NCBI RefSeq assembly: GCF_024138395.1
Contig: NZ_JAMYDU010000004.1
Coordinates: 248,001 to 312,000, forward strand
Source of the DNA: Pseudomonas mandelii
Lineage (GTDB): Bacteria > Pseudomonadota > Gammaproteobacteria > Pseudomonadales > Pseudomonadaceae
Reading direction: 5' to 3'
Length of the DNA: 64,000 nucleotides
Shown here: positions 42,724 through 52,600 of the stretch, piece by piece
Layout of the letters: every line of letters starts with the position of its first letter
How positions within the stretch are numbered: the first letter of the stretch is position 1
Notes under the pieces: generated by a model
Told to the model about the DNA's origin: nothing
The model's database searches: none
The model's input: only the letters and a program-made list of their open reading frames with translations
Made by a program: the position numbers and the translations under genes

Positions 42724-44382
42724 CCAGAGTGTGTAAAAACGCCTTCCCGAACACTTGCTATGATTTCTGAGGATTTCATCGCAGGGATCGCCCATGAAGC
42801 GCTTTATCCAAGGTGAATATCGAGGCCAAGGCACCTTACTTCCCGAGAGCCTCGACGACTACGTCAGCGATACCAATCCGGTGCGTGTAGTCGACGTCTT
42901 CGTCGACGAACTCGACCTGGTCAAGCTGGGTTTTGAAGGTGCCATTCCAGCCGATACTGGCCGGCCGGCTTACCACCCCGCGATCTTGCTGAAGATCTAC
43001 ATTTACGGCTATCTCAACCGCATCCAGTCGAGCCGACGGCTGGAGCGAGAAGCTCAACGCAACGTCGAGCTGATGTGGTTGACCGGGCGTTTGATGCCGG
43101 ATTTCAAGACCATCGCCAACTTCCGAAAAGACAACAGCAAGGCCATCCGAGGCGTCTGTCGCCAGTTCGTTGTGCTGTGTCAGCAGTTGGGATTGTTCGG
43201 AGAACATCTGGTCGCCATCGATGGCAGTAAATTCAAAGCAGTCAACAACCGCGACCGTAATTTCACCAGCGCCAAACTGAAGCGGCGAATGGAAGAAATT
43301 GAATCGAGTATCAATCGTTACCTGGCGGCACTCGATACTGCCGATCGGCAAGAACCCACAGCCTCCGAGCCCAGCGCCGTGCGCCTGGAAGAGAAAATCG
43401 CCAAGCTCAAAACTCAAATGAAGGAGCTTCAAGCAATCGAAATCCAGCTCAATGAATCGCCGGACAAACAGGTCTCACTGACCGATCCAGACGCCCGCTC
43501 CATGATGACGCGCGGCACGGGAATCGTCGGCTACAACGTGCAAACAGCGGTCGATACCCAGCATCATTTGATCGTTGCGCACGAGGTGACCAACGTCGGT
43601 TCCGACCGCGATCAACTCAGCTCGATGGCCAAGCAGGCCCGCGAAGCGATGGCGTCAGATACGGTGTCGGTGGTGGCTGATCGAGGTTACTTCAAAAGCG
43701 AACAAATCCTGGCCTGTCACGATGCAGGCATCACCGCCTATGTGCCCAAGCCGATGACCTCTGGAGCCAAGGCTGACGGGCGTTTCAATAACGATGCCTT
43801 CGTCTATGACGCGGCAAAAAAAGAATACATTTGCCCGGCTGGCGAGGCGCTGATCTGGCACTATTCCTATGTTGAAAAAGGCCTGAAGCTGCATCGTTAC
43901 TGGAGTTCGAAATGCCAGGGCTGCGCGTTGAAATTGCAGTGCACACCGAGCACGGAACGACGAGTTCGACGCTGGGAGCATGAAGACGTATTGGAGGAAA
44001 TGCAGCTTCGGCTGAACAAAGCACCAGAGATGATGCGAGTCCGAAAACGGACTGTTGAGCATCCCTTCGGGACGCTCAAACAATGGATGGGTGCAACGCA
44101 CTTCCTGACGCGAAAGCTGGCCGGGGTGAGTGCGGAGATGAGCTTGAATGTGCTCGCCTACAACTTGAAACGGGTGATGAAAATCATCGGTGCCAACGGT
44201 TTGATGAAAGCGCTGACGGCCTGAAAAAGGCTGATTTTGGCCCATCCCAGAGGCTGTAAAAACAGCGTTGACGTATTCCAGGTCGCGACCGATGCGACCC
44301 GCAGCATTGACCGTACGATCGCTCAGCCAACGAAGGTCGATGATCCAAGACGATGAGGTCAGAGCGTTTTTACACACTCTGG
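42724..44382 (+). mobile_element. IS1182-family insertion sequence, intact-looking
   Basis: The terminal inverted repeats are perfect over 19 bases: CCAGAGTGTGTAAAAACGC (42724-42742) and its reverse complement at 44364-44382. One transposase gene lies inside. A partial internal copy of the end (CCAGAGGCTGTAAAAACAGC, 44248-44267) occurs after the gene. No clear target duplication: the flanks are GGT and GCC, so an old insertion or flank loss is possible. It sits 208 bases behind the receiver gene. Confidence 0.88.
42794..44224 (+). CDS. IS1182-family transposase, 476 aa
   Basis: Full-length and uninterrupted. N-terminal region typical of the family (MKRFIQGEYRGQGTLLPESL, then YHPAILLKIYIYGYLNRIQS). 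First catalytic aspartate in HLVAIDGSKFKAVNN, second in VVADRGYFKSEQI, glutamate in KRTVEHPFGTLKQWMG. A cysteine cluster (CPAGE, CQGCALKLQC) lies in the last third. It should be active as a DDE transposase. Its upstream leader is inside the element. Confidence 0.95.
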   Translation: MKRFIQGEYRGQGTLLPESLDDYVSDTNPVRVVDVFVDELDLVKLGFEGAIPADTGRPAYHPAILLKIYIYGYLNRIQSSRRLEREAQRNVELMWLTGRLMPDFKTIANFRKDNSKAIRGVCRQFVVLCQQLGLFGEHLVAIDGSKFKAVNNRDRNFTSAKLKRRMEEIESSINRYLAALDTADRQEPTASEPSAVRLEEKIAKLKTQMKELQAIEIQLNESPDKQVSLTDPDARSMMTRGTGIVGYNVQTAVDTQHHLIVAHEVTNVGSDRDQLSSMAKQAREAMASDTVSVVADRGYFKSEQILACHDAGITAYVPKPMTSGAKADGRFNNDAFVYDAAKKEYICPAGEALIWHYSYVEKGLKLHRYWSSKCQGCALKLQCTPSTERRVRRWEHEDVLEEMQLRLNKAPEMMRVRKRTVEHPFGTLKQWMGATHFLTRKLAGVSAEMSLNVLAYNLKRVMKIIGANGLMKALTA

Positions 44383-44659
44383 GCCGCAAGTTGCCCTTCG
44401 CAACCGGCGGCTATCAGCCAGAGGCTGACATTGCCCTGTAATGGTATCGTTCACGTCCTCCCTGTAACTCGTGAGTAATGATGAGAGCCAAGTCCTCAAT
44501 CTGGGTAGTAGCTCCCGCACCAGGAATTCCACCAGCTATTCTGGTTGAGTCCGGCAACCTTTGGCTCGCATACAAGCCTCAAATGAAAGCTTGCAGTCGT
44601 TCGTTTTACCGGGCTCATTGATCATCACCTTGCGCCCCATAGGAGACGAAGGTCTAGGT
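44383..44659. other. Intergenic sequence after the IS, no gene seen
   Basis: 277 bases with no convincing ORF. The first part (GCCGCAAGTTGCCCTTCGCA and on) continues in character the sequence left of the IS (CCGGCAGCTTTGGGT), suggesting these flanks were once joined. Confidence 0.4.
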
Positions 44660-45013
<354 letters not shown>

Positions 45014-45165
45014 AAGGAGGTGCTTATGGTGGCTTCAGGTCTAAAGTCTCAGCAGCAATTGTTGAGCATTCGCCAATTGGTTGATACAAAACACTCCGTT
45101 TTTCTCCCCTACCTCCACTGGCATCCCGGCTCCCTATTTCAGCCCCCTAAGTACCTGTACTGAGC

Positions 45166-46314
45166 ATGCGCACTGTGCACTACCAAAGCATGTGCCTGAT
45201 GCTATTGTCTGCCGACATGGTTATGGCTGCCCCTCTGCCCGAATTGTTGGCGACTTGTACGGAGCAAGCCGTAGATAACCTACTGGGGCTTCCGCCCGTA
45301 CCAGATGCCTCGTCACCCGATCACCTGGTGGGAAAAATCCAGCTTGGCAAAACGCTATTCTTTGACAAGCGTCTGAGTGCTGACGGCTCGATCAGTTGTG
45401 CCTCTTGCCATAAACCCGAACGAGGCTTCATCGATGACTTGCCGCGCGCCCAGGGTATCCATCGCCAGCTTGGAACCCGCAACACCCCTACCCTCGTCAA
45501 TGCGGTTTTTGCCGAAACGCAGTTCTGGGACGGACGTCGCGACAGCCTCGAGTCGCAGGCTACGGATCCCCTCTTTAACCCGATCGAACACGCCGTAAAT
45601 GATGAGGCCCAGTTACTCCATACCATTCGGCAGGACAGCCAGTATGTTGCGGCTTTCGAGAAGGTATTTGCGACCTCACCAGAGACGTTAACGGCCGAGC
45701 AAGTTGCACAAGCCATCGCTGCCTACGAGCGCACCCTGCTGGCGGGTAATTCTGCGTTTGATCGCTACCGCTATGGACATGACAAAACAGCCTTGGCGAC
45801 AGATGCTTTGCGCGGCCTGGAGTTATTTCGTGGTCGTGCCCAATGTGAGCAATGCCATGTCATCGGCGAGTCCAGTGCGTTGTTCACCGATCAGCAGTTT
45901 CACACTCTGGGTGTGGGATTCAGGTATCTGGCGGGTCGCTTGGCCCCAGAGGCGATTCGGTTTGCAAAACTGACTGCAACCGAGCGGCAGACACTCGTGC
46001 AATCGGACCCCGCCTTGGCCGAACTGGGCCGTTTCAGCGTCACTCTGAATCCAATCGATCTCGGTCGCTTTCGTACTCCCAGCCTACGCAACGTGGCCGA
46101 GACAGCGCCCTATATGCACGACGGGAGCATCGCAACACTCGAAGAAGCCGTAGACCTGGAAGTGTATTACCGCGGTATCCAAGCCAGTCGTCCTTTGGTG
46201 CTGACGCCCACGGAAAAAACCGATTTGGTGGCATTTCTCAAAACTCTAACGAGCCCTCATTTCCAACAAAAGGCTGCGTGCGAATCAGCCCACACACAAC
46301 AGAACCGAGGATAG
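45166..46314 (+). CDS. Di-heme cytochrome c peroxidase / MauG-like protein, 382 aa
   Basis: Two heme motifs: CASCHKPERGF near residue 81 and CEQCHVIGES near 230. Also typical is the region FRTPSLRNVAETAPYMHDGS with a conserved histidine. The N-terminus (MCLMLLSADMVMAAPLPE) is a short signal peptide, so the protein is periplasmic; the start could be 45166 or 45190 and no good ribosome-binding site is seen. Family members reduce hydrogen peroxide or, as MauG, oxidise protein side chains. It is followed after 4 bases by the repeat-protein gene, so the two are co-transcribed. Confidence 0.9.
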   Translation: MRTVHYQSMCLMLLSADMVMAAPLPELLATCTEQAVDNLLGLPPVPDASSPDHLVGKIQLGKTLFFDKRLSADGSISCASCHKPERGFIDDLPRAQGIHRQLGTRNTPTLVNAVFAETQFWDGRRDSLESQATDPLFNPIEHAVNDEAQLLHTIRQDSQYVAAFEKVFATSPETLTAEQVAQAIAAYERTLLAGNSAFDRYRYGHDKTALATDALRGLELFRGRAQCEQCHVIGESSALFTDQQFHTLGVGFRYLAGRLAPEAIRFAKLTATERQTLVQSDPALAELGRFSVTLNPIDLGRFRTPSLRNVAETAPYMHDGSIATLEEAVDLEVYYRGIQASRPLVLTPTEKTDLVAFLKTLTSPHFQQKAACESAHTQQNRG

Positions 46315-46318
46315 GGAT

Positions 46319-49300
46319 ATGTCGCAGCAAGCGTCAGGCTGGTATCGGCTCGTTGTGATGACATGGTGGATGCTGAGCATGGCGTTTGCCGCCGAAGTCT
46401 CTGCCGCACCAACGGTGACCTTAACGGCACCAGCAAGTGGCGCTTCATTTATCGTCCCAACGACAGTCAGCATGGCTGCAAACGCTGAGACGAATGTTGG
46501 AAACATTGTCAAAGTGGAGTTTTATCAGGGCAGCACACTGCTGAGCACGGTCACCATACCGCCATTTACTTTCAAGTGGGGCAACGTTCCACCTGGCACT
46601 TACAGCCTCACAGCCAAGGCCACCGACTCCCAAAACGTCGTCACTACCTCCTCCGCCGTCAGCATTACCATAGGCACTGGCTCCATTGGCTACAGCTATG
46701 ACCAGGCCGGTCATCTCGCTGGCGTTACCAGCACCACGGCATCGGCCGAATACAATTACGATGTGGTAGGTAATATCACGGCCATCAAGAGCTATGCCGC
46801 GGGTACTCCCAGCGTTCTGGCTTTTTCACCAGCGCAAGGTTCGACCGGCACAACGGTCACCATTGACGGTAATAATTTCAGCAGCACGGCAAGTCAAAAT
46901 ACTGTGCAGTTCAATGGCGTAACCGCCAGTTCCGTGACCATCGATCCCAGTTACCCCAACCGCCTCACGGCGTTGGTACCGAGTGCCGCCACTACCGGGC
47001 CGATCAGTGTGACCACGCCTGGGGGCAGTACCACCTCAACGACTAATTTTACGATTGCTGCGAACCAAGCCCCCACCATTACCAGCTTTACGCCAACTAT
47101 CGGGACAGCTGGTACTGCAGTGACCATTTCGGGAAGCAACTTCCAAACGGATAAAACTAAAGAAAAAGTAGTTTTGAGCCTCCGTTCACCCATTATCACT
47201 TCCACGAGTACGAGCAGCATCGCCACCAGTGTTCCCGCCAGCACCATGGGCGGTAAAGTCAGCGTCACGACACCCTATGGCACTGCAATCAGTACCCAAG
47301 ACTTGTTTGTTCCACCTTCTCCCCTGTTAGCCACAGACATCCAGTACATGGATCGTCTTGCCTTCGCTGTAAGCAAGACGGTCAGCATTACAACCGGGGG
47401 TAAAAAGGCGCTGCTTCTGTTTGATGGTACACAGAACCAGCGCATCTATCTGAATCTGGCGGGAGGGACTTTTCCAGCTTGCTACGCCTTGGTCATCTAC
47501 AATCCCAACGGCAGCATCCTAGCCAACTCTACCGAGTGTGCTTCCCCCGGCTATATCGATCCCACCACCTTGCCTACGAGCGGGACCTATACAATCCTGA
47601 TCAACCCCGGCAACAACGGCACGGGCAACGTTATCTTCACCCTGTACGACGTGCCGCCAGACCCAGTTGGCATCATCAGTATTGACGGTCCGGATGCCAG
47701 GGTGGCAACACCTTCCATTGGGCAGAACGGCAGCCTCACGTTCAGCGGCACCGCCGGCCAGCGTATCTATCTCAGTGCGCCCAACTCCACATACTCTCAA
47801 AGTGAATGGGTGTACATCTACAAGCCGGATGCCAACGGTAATGCCAGCACCAGCAGTGGCAACATTTATAGCAACGTTTGGTCGACCGGGTCCTACAGCG
47901 ACACCCTGACACTCCCGACCACGGGCACCTACACCATCTTCCTCAATCCGAATCGCAGCGACATCGGCAGCATGACCTTTCACCTGATCAGCGTGCCGGC
48001 AGATGTCACGGGTACGATCAGCATCGATGGTGCCGATGCCACCCTGACCACCACCGCCATCGGCCAGAACGGCAGCCTCACGTTCAGTGGCACTGCTGGC
48101 CAACGCATCTACCTGAGTGCGCCCAACTCCACGTATAGCCACAGTGAATGGGTGTACATCTACAAGCCGGATGCCAATGGCAATGCCAGCACCAGTAACG
48201 GTTACATCTATTTCAACTTGTGGTCGACAGGATCCTTCACGGACACCCTGACGCTGCCGACCACGGGTACTTACACCATCTATCTCAACCCAACTAGCGC
48301 TGACATTGGCAGCATGACCTTTCACCTGCTCAGCGTGCCTGCGGATGTCACGGGTACGATCAGCATCGACGGTGCCGATGCCACCCTGACCACCACCGCC
48401 ATCGGCCAGAACGGCAGCCTCACGTTCAGTGGCACCTCGGGCCAGCGTATCTACCTCAGTGCACCCAACTCCACGTATAGCCGCAGCGAGTTGGTCTACG
48501 TCTACAAGCCGGATGCCAATGGCAATGCCAGCACCAGTAGCGGTTACATCTATTTCAACTCGTGGTCGACAGGATCCTTCACGGACACCCTCACGCTCCC
48601 GACCACGGGCACCTACACCATCTATCTCAACCCGGGCAGTACTGACACCGGCAGCATGACCTTTCACCTGATCAGCGTGCCTGCGGATGTCACGGGTACG
48701 ATCAGCATCGACGGTGCCGATGCCACCCTGACCACCACCGCCATCGGCCAGAACGGCAGCCTCACGTTCAGCGGCACCGCCAGCCAGCGTATCTACCTCA
48801 GTGCACCCAACTCCACGTATAGCCGCAGCGAGTTGGTCTACGTCTACAAGCCGGATGCCAATGGCAATGCCAGCACCAGTAACGGTTACATCTATTTCAA
48901 CTCGTGGTCGACAGGATCCTTCACGGACACCCTCACGCTCCCGACCACGGGTGCCTATACCATCTATCTCAACCCGGGCAGTGCTGACACCGGCAGCATG
49001 ACCTTTCACCTGATCAGCGTGCCTGCGGATGTCACGGGTACGATCAGCATCAATGGTGCCGATGCTACCCTGACCACCACCGCCATCGGCCAGAACGGCA
49101 GCCTCACGTTCAGCGGCACCGCCAGCCAGCGTATCTATCTCAGTGCACCCAGCTCCACGTATAGCCGCAGCGAGTCGGTCTACGTCTACAAGCCGGATGC
49201 CAATGGCAATGCCAGCACCAGTAACGGTTACATCTATTTCAACTCGTGGTCGACAGGATCCTTCACGGACACCCTCACGCTCCCGACCACGGGCACCTAT

Positions 49301-49684
49301 ACCATCTATCTCAACCCGGGCAGCGCTGACACCGGCAGCATGACCTTTCACCTGACCAGCGTGCCGGCGGATGTGACTGGCTCTGTCACGATCAATGGCT
49401 CCGCATTGACCGTCACCACAACGGCTGCGGGTCAAAATGCGAGCATAACTTTCAGTGGGACTTCGGGTCAGTCAGCAACGGTTCATCTAACAAACAACAG
49501 CATGGGCTATGTGGTGGTTACTTTGAAGAAGCCCGACAACACGTCCCTCACATCAACCGCGTCCAGCAGCGCCAGCTTTAACTTGTCGCCCCAGACTCTT
49601 CCCACCACCGGTACCTATACGATCTATGTCGACCCGTCAGCTGCCAATGTGGGCTCCATTAACGTCAGCGTGACCAATCCTTGA
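46319..49684 (+). CDS. Secreted multi-domain repeat protein with Ig-like, IPT/TIG and 114-residue repeats, 1121 aa
   Basis: Signal peptide (residues 1-28, ending AAEVSAA). An Ig-like domain (PTVTLTAPASGASFIVPTTV) follows, then a lone RHS/YD-like segment YSYDQAGHLAGVTSTTASAE, then two IPT/TIG domains (LAFSPAQGSTGTTVTIDGNN and ITSFTPTIGTAGTAVTISGS). From about residue 445 come five near-identical 114-residue units plus a partial one, each with ADVTGTISIDGADATLTTTA, IYLSAPNSTYS and TLPTTGTYTIYLNP, similar to bacterial pre-peptidase C-terminal (PPC) domains. It has no membrane anchor. It lies 11 bases upstream of the RHS gene; probably an extracellular partner. Confidence 0.85.
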   Translation: MSQQASGWYRLVVMTWWMLSMAFAAEVSAAPTVTLTAPASGASFIVPTTVSMAANAETNVGNIVKVEFYQGSTLLSTVTIPPFTFKWGNVPPGTYSLTAKATDSQNVVTTSSAVSITIGTGSIGYSYDQAGHLAGVTSTTASAEYNYDVVGNITAIKSYAAGTPSVLAFSPAQGSTGTTVTIDGNNFSSTASQNTVQFNGVTASSVTIDPSYPNRLTALVPSAATTGPISVTTPGGSTTSTTNFTIAANQAPTITSFTPTIGTAGTAVTISGSNFQTDKTKEKVVLSLRSPIITSTSTSSIATSVPASTMGGKVSVTTPYGTAISTQDLFVPPSPLLATDIQYMDRLAFAVSKTVSITTGGKKALLLFDGTQNQRIYLNLAGGTFPACYALVIYNPNGSILANSTECASPGYIDPTTLPTSGTYTILINPGNNGTGNVIFTLYDVPPDPVGIISIDGPDARVATPSIGQNGSLTFSGTAGQRIYLSAPNSTYSQSEWVYIYKPDANGNASTSSGNIYSNVWSTGSYSDTLTLPTTGTYTIFLNPNRSDIGSMTFHLISVPADVTGTISIDGADATLTTTAIGQNGSLTFSGTAGQRIYLSAPNSTYSHSEWVYIYKPDANGNASTSNGYIYFNLWSTGSFTDTLTLPTTGTYTIYLNPTSADIGSMTFHLLSVPADVTGTISIDGADATLTTTAIGQNGSLTFSGTSGQRIYLSAPNSTYSRSELVYVYKPDANGNASTSSGYIYFNSWSTGSFTDTLTLPTTGTYTIYLNPGSTDTGSMTFHLISVPADVTGTISIDGADATLTTTAIGQNGSLTFSGTASQRIYLSAPNSTYSRSELVYVYKPDANGNASTSNGYIYFNSWSTGSFTDTLTLPTTGAYTIYLNPGSADTGSMTFHLISVPADVTGTISINGADATLTTTAIGQNGSLTFSGTASQRIYLSAPSSTYSRSESVYVYKPDANGNASTSNGYIYFNSWSTGSFTDTLTLPTTGTYTIYLNPGSADTGSMTFHLTSVPADVTGSVTINGSALTVTTTAAGQNASITFSGTSGQSATVHLTNNSMGYVVVTLKKPDNTSLTSTASSSASFNLSPQTLPTTGTYTIYVDPSAANVGSINVSVTNP
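47651..49360 (+). repeat. Five tandem 342-bp repeats in the coding sequence
   Basis: Units begin at 47651, 47993, 48335, 48677 and 49019, each at GTGCC(T/G)GC(G/A)GATGT or its degenerate form, exactly 342 bases apart, so each codes 114 residues. A diverged sixth begins at 49361. Units 3 to 5 are nearly identical at DNA level; the first is the most different. High identity implies recent expansion or homogenisation. Confidence 0.9.
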
Positions 49685-49695
49685 GGTGATGCGCC

Positions 49696-52600
49696 ATGAA
49701 AGGGAATTACTCCGGTTGCGTTGCATCCTCTAACACTGAGGTCTGGTTACAGCGAGTGACTTATTGCTTGTTGCTGCTTATCGCGTGGGTTGCGCTAACC
49801 ATGCTGAGTTCCCAGGCGATCGCCGCTTCGGCAATTGGCGGCGCTGCTGGTAGCGTGCCCACGCGTCATACAGGTGAAGCCGCCACGTTGTTGCCGGATG
49901 GCCGTTGGCTGCTTAGCGGTGGTGCAAACAATGGCGCAGCAGTGGCGACACTCACCTTGATCGATCCAGTGACAAACACCAATACGCTGTTTGCAGGCAG
50001 CCTGAACATTCCACGCCAAGGCCATACGGCTACCTTGTTGCCGGATGGCACGGTGCTTATCGTTGGCGGCATCGGCGCGGACAGCAGCCCCCTCAACCAG
50101 GCAGAGCGTTTGAATATTCAGACGCAGCAGTCGCAGCTTGTTACTAATGCTGCTTTTACTGCACGCACTCAACATACGGCCACCCTATTACTGGATGGTC
50201 GTGTTCTGTTGGCGGGAGGCCTATCGACGCAACATGTCGCGCTATCCAGTGCAGAACTGTGGGATTCCCGGACCGGAACGGTGACTCAATTACCCGCCGG
50301 CTTATTGAGTGCCCGTTATGGGCATACTGCGCAAACCTTGCCTGCGGATTCCGTCCTGATCCTGGAAGGCAAAGATCAAAGTGGTCAACCGGTGACGCTT
50401 GGCGAGCTTTATGACCCATCCCGGCAAATTTTCTCACTGCAGAAGGAGAACCAATCCGGCTTGCTAGCGACGTCACCCTCCCTGCAAAGTCCGCCGCAAG
50501 TGCAAGCCAGTCTGCCTGCCGCAAATGCCAACACAGTTGCTGTCAGCAGTTGGATCAGCCTGCGCTTCTCCAAGCCGATGGCGGTGAAGTCACTGAACAG
50601 CAACACCGTGACGGTGATCGGCCCGACCGGTCAAATTACCGGCAGAGTAACTCCCGTGGAGAACGGGCAAGCGGTGTTCTTTGTCCCAACGCAGGAGCTA
50701 TTGCCGGATACGCATTACAGCGTCTTTGTCAGCGGCGCCAAGGACGCGAGTGATACTCAACTCCCACTTACGGGATACAACTTCACTACGCAGACCCTGA
50801 CCGCCAGTGCTGCGCCCACGGGTACCAGTAATAACTCTCCTGACGCCCTCAATGACCAAACCAAGCCGCTGGCCAATCCCCCTGGTCCTGATATGGCCGA
50901 TACCGGCCCTGAGGACTGGATCCCGGGTCGGGAGCATTTCACGGGGGACTGGCGCGCCAATCGCCCGCCTTCCCCCTTACAAGCCTTACCACCGTTGCAA
51001 GCTCCCCCGGGGGTTACAGCCCTGGCGGGTCAGGTGCTGTTGATGAATGGAAAGGCAGCCGTAGGCGTGAAATTAAAAATGGGCGAACAAATCGCCACTA
51101 CGGACGCGACTGGCCGCTTTCTACTAAGTGGTATCAATACCGGGAATCAAACGCTGAGAATCGATGGCTCCGGTGCCAACAAGCCAGGCCGTCGCTATGG
51201 TTTTTTTGATGATCTGGTCGTCATTTTTCAGGATGGCAAAACGCAGTCCCTGCAATACACCATTTGGTTGCCTCGTACCGATACACAACATGCCGTGAGC
51301 CTGTCGTCGCCTACGACAAGTGAGGTGACTGTCACTACGCCTCATATTCCTGGTTTGGAGTTGCACATTCCCCAAGGAACAGTCATTCGTGACGTCGACG
51401 GCAAGGTCGTCACCTCAGTCAGTATCACGCCTATCCCTGTTGATCGGACTCCATTTCCGCTGCCCACGCACGGCATCCCTGTGTACTTCACCATCCAGCC
51501 AGGCAGTGCGAATCTACAAGCCATCGATCCCAAAAGTTTTCAGGCAGCACAGATCATTTATCCCAATTACAACAGCCGTCCGCCCGGCTCGAAGATGGAC
51601 TTCTGGACTTATGATCCGGGCTATAAAGGCTGGTATGTCTATGGTGAGGGGTTAGTTTCCGCGAACGGTAAACAGGTGATTCCCGGTGACGGAGTTGGTA
51701 TTTATGAGTTCACCGGAGCCATGGTCAGTTTGCCGTCCCTGGCGCCCGCGAAAAACCCTACAGCCGGAGGTGGTAATCAGTTACTGGGGGTTGCTTCGAG
51801 CGACAAAGCCGAGCCAGTGGATACGTCTACGGGATTGTTCACCTACCCACACACCGACCTGATGGTCTCCGATACTCTCCGACTCACCTTGACTCGCACT
51901 TACCTCTCCGAGGACACACGATCGCGCGCCTTCGGCGTCGGTACCAATCACGTGTATGACATTTTCATGGTGGGAGATACCGCTCCTTGGACCTATCAAG
52001 ATCTGATTCTGTCGAATGGCGAGCGTATTCACTTCAGCCGAATCTCATCAGGTACGACTTACGCGAGCGCGGTGTACCTGCACAACAGTTCCTCGTTTAA
52101 TCGGTATCAGGGCGCGACCATCTCCTGGGTCGGCGGTGCTTCGCCGTGGCTGCTCAAGCTAAAAGATGGCTACCAAATGTGGTTCCCGGATGCAGAAAGC
52201 AATAACGTGCCGGCAAAAGCAGCCATGACTCAAATCAAGGACCGTGTGGGTAATACGATCACGTTGACGCGAGCCTCCAACGGAAATTTGCAACAGGTGA
52301 CATCGCCCAACGGACGCTGGCTAAGTTTTACCTATGACTCAACCAATCGTATTACTCAGGCCAGCGACAATATAGGTCGTACGGTCAACTACACATATGA
52401 CAGTAGTGGGAATCTTGAGACAGTAACCGACGCGAATGGTGGTGTGGAAACCTATACCTATGACAGCTCCCACCACATGCTGACCATTACTCGGCCCAAC
52501 GGGAATGTACTCCTTAGCAACAGTTATGATGCCAATGGGCGGGTCTCCCAGCAAACCCTGGGTTATGGCAGCCCCGTGGCTGGTACCTATCAATTTGCCT

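Noticed and set aside
47651..49360. Evenly spaced repeats as a possible CRISPR-like array
   Set aside because: The 342-base unit keeps one open frame of 114 codons throughout; there is no short repeat with unique spacers.
47519..49435. 638-residue open frame on the minus strand across the repeat protein
   Set aside because: It is antisense to the 342-bp repeats; its periodic sequence only mirrors them, it has no family resemblance, and the plus-strand frame has clear domains.
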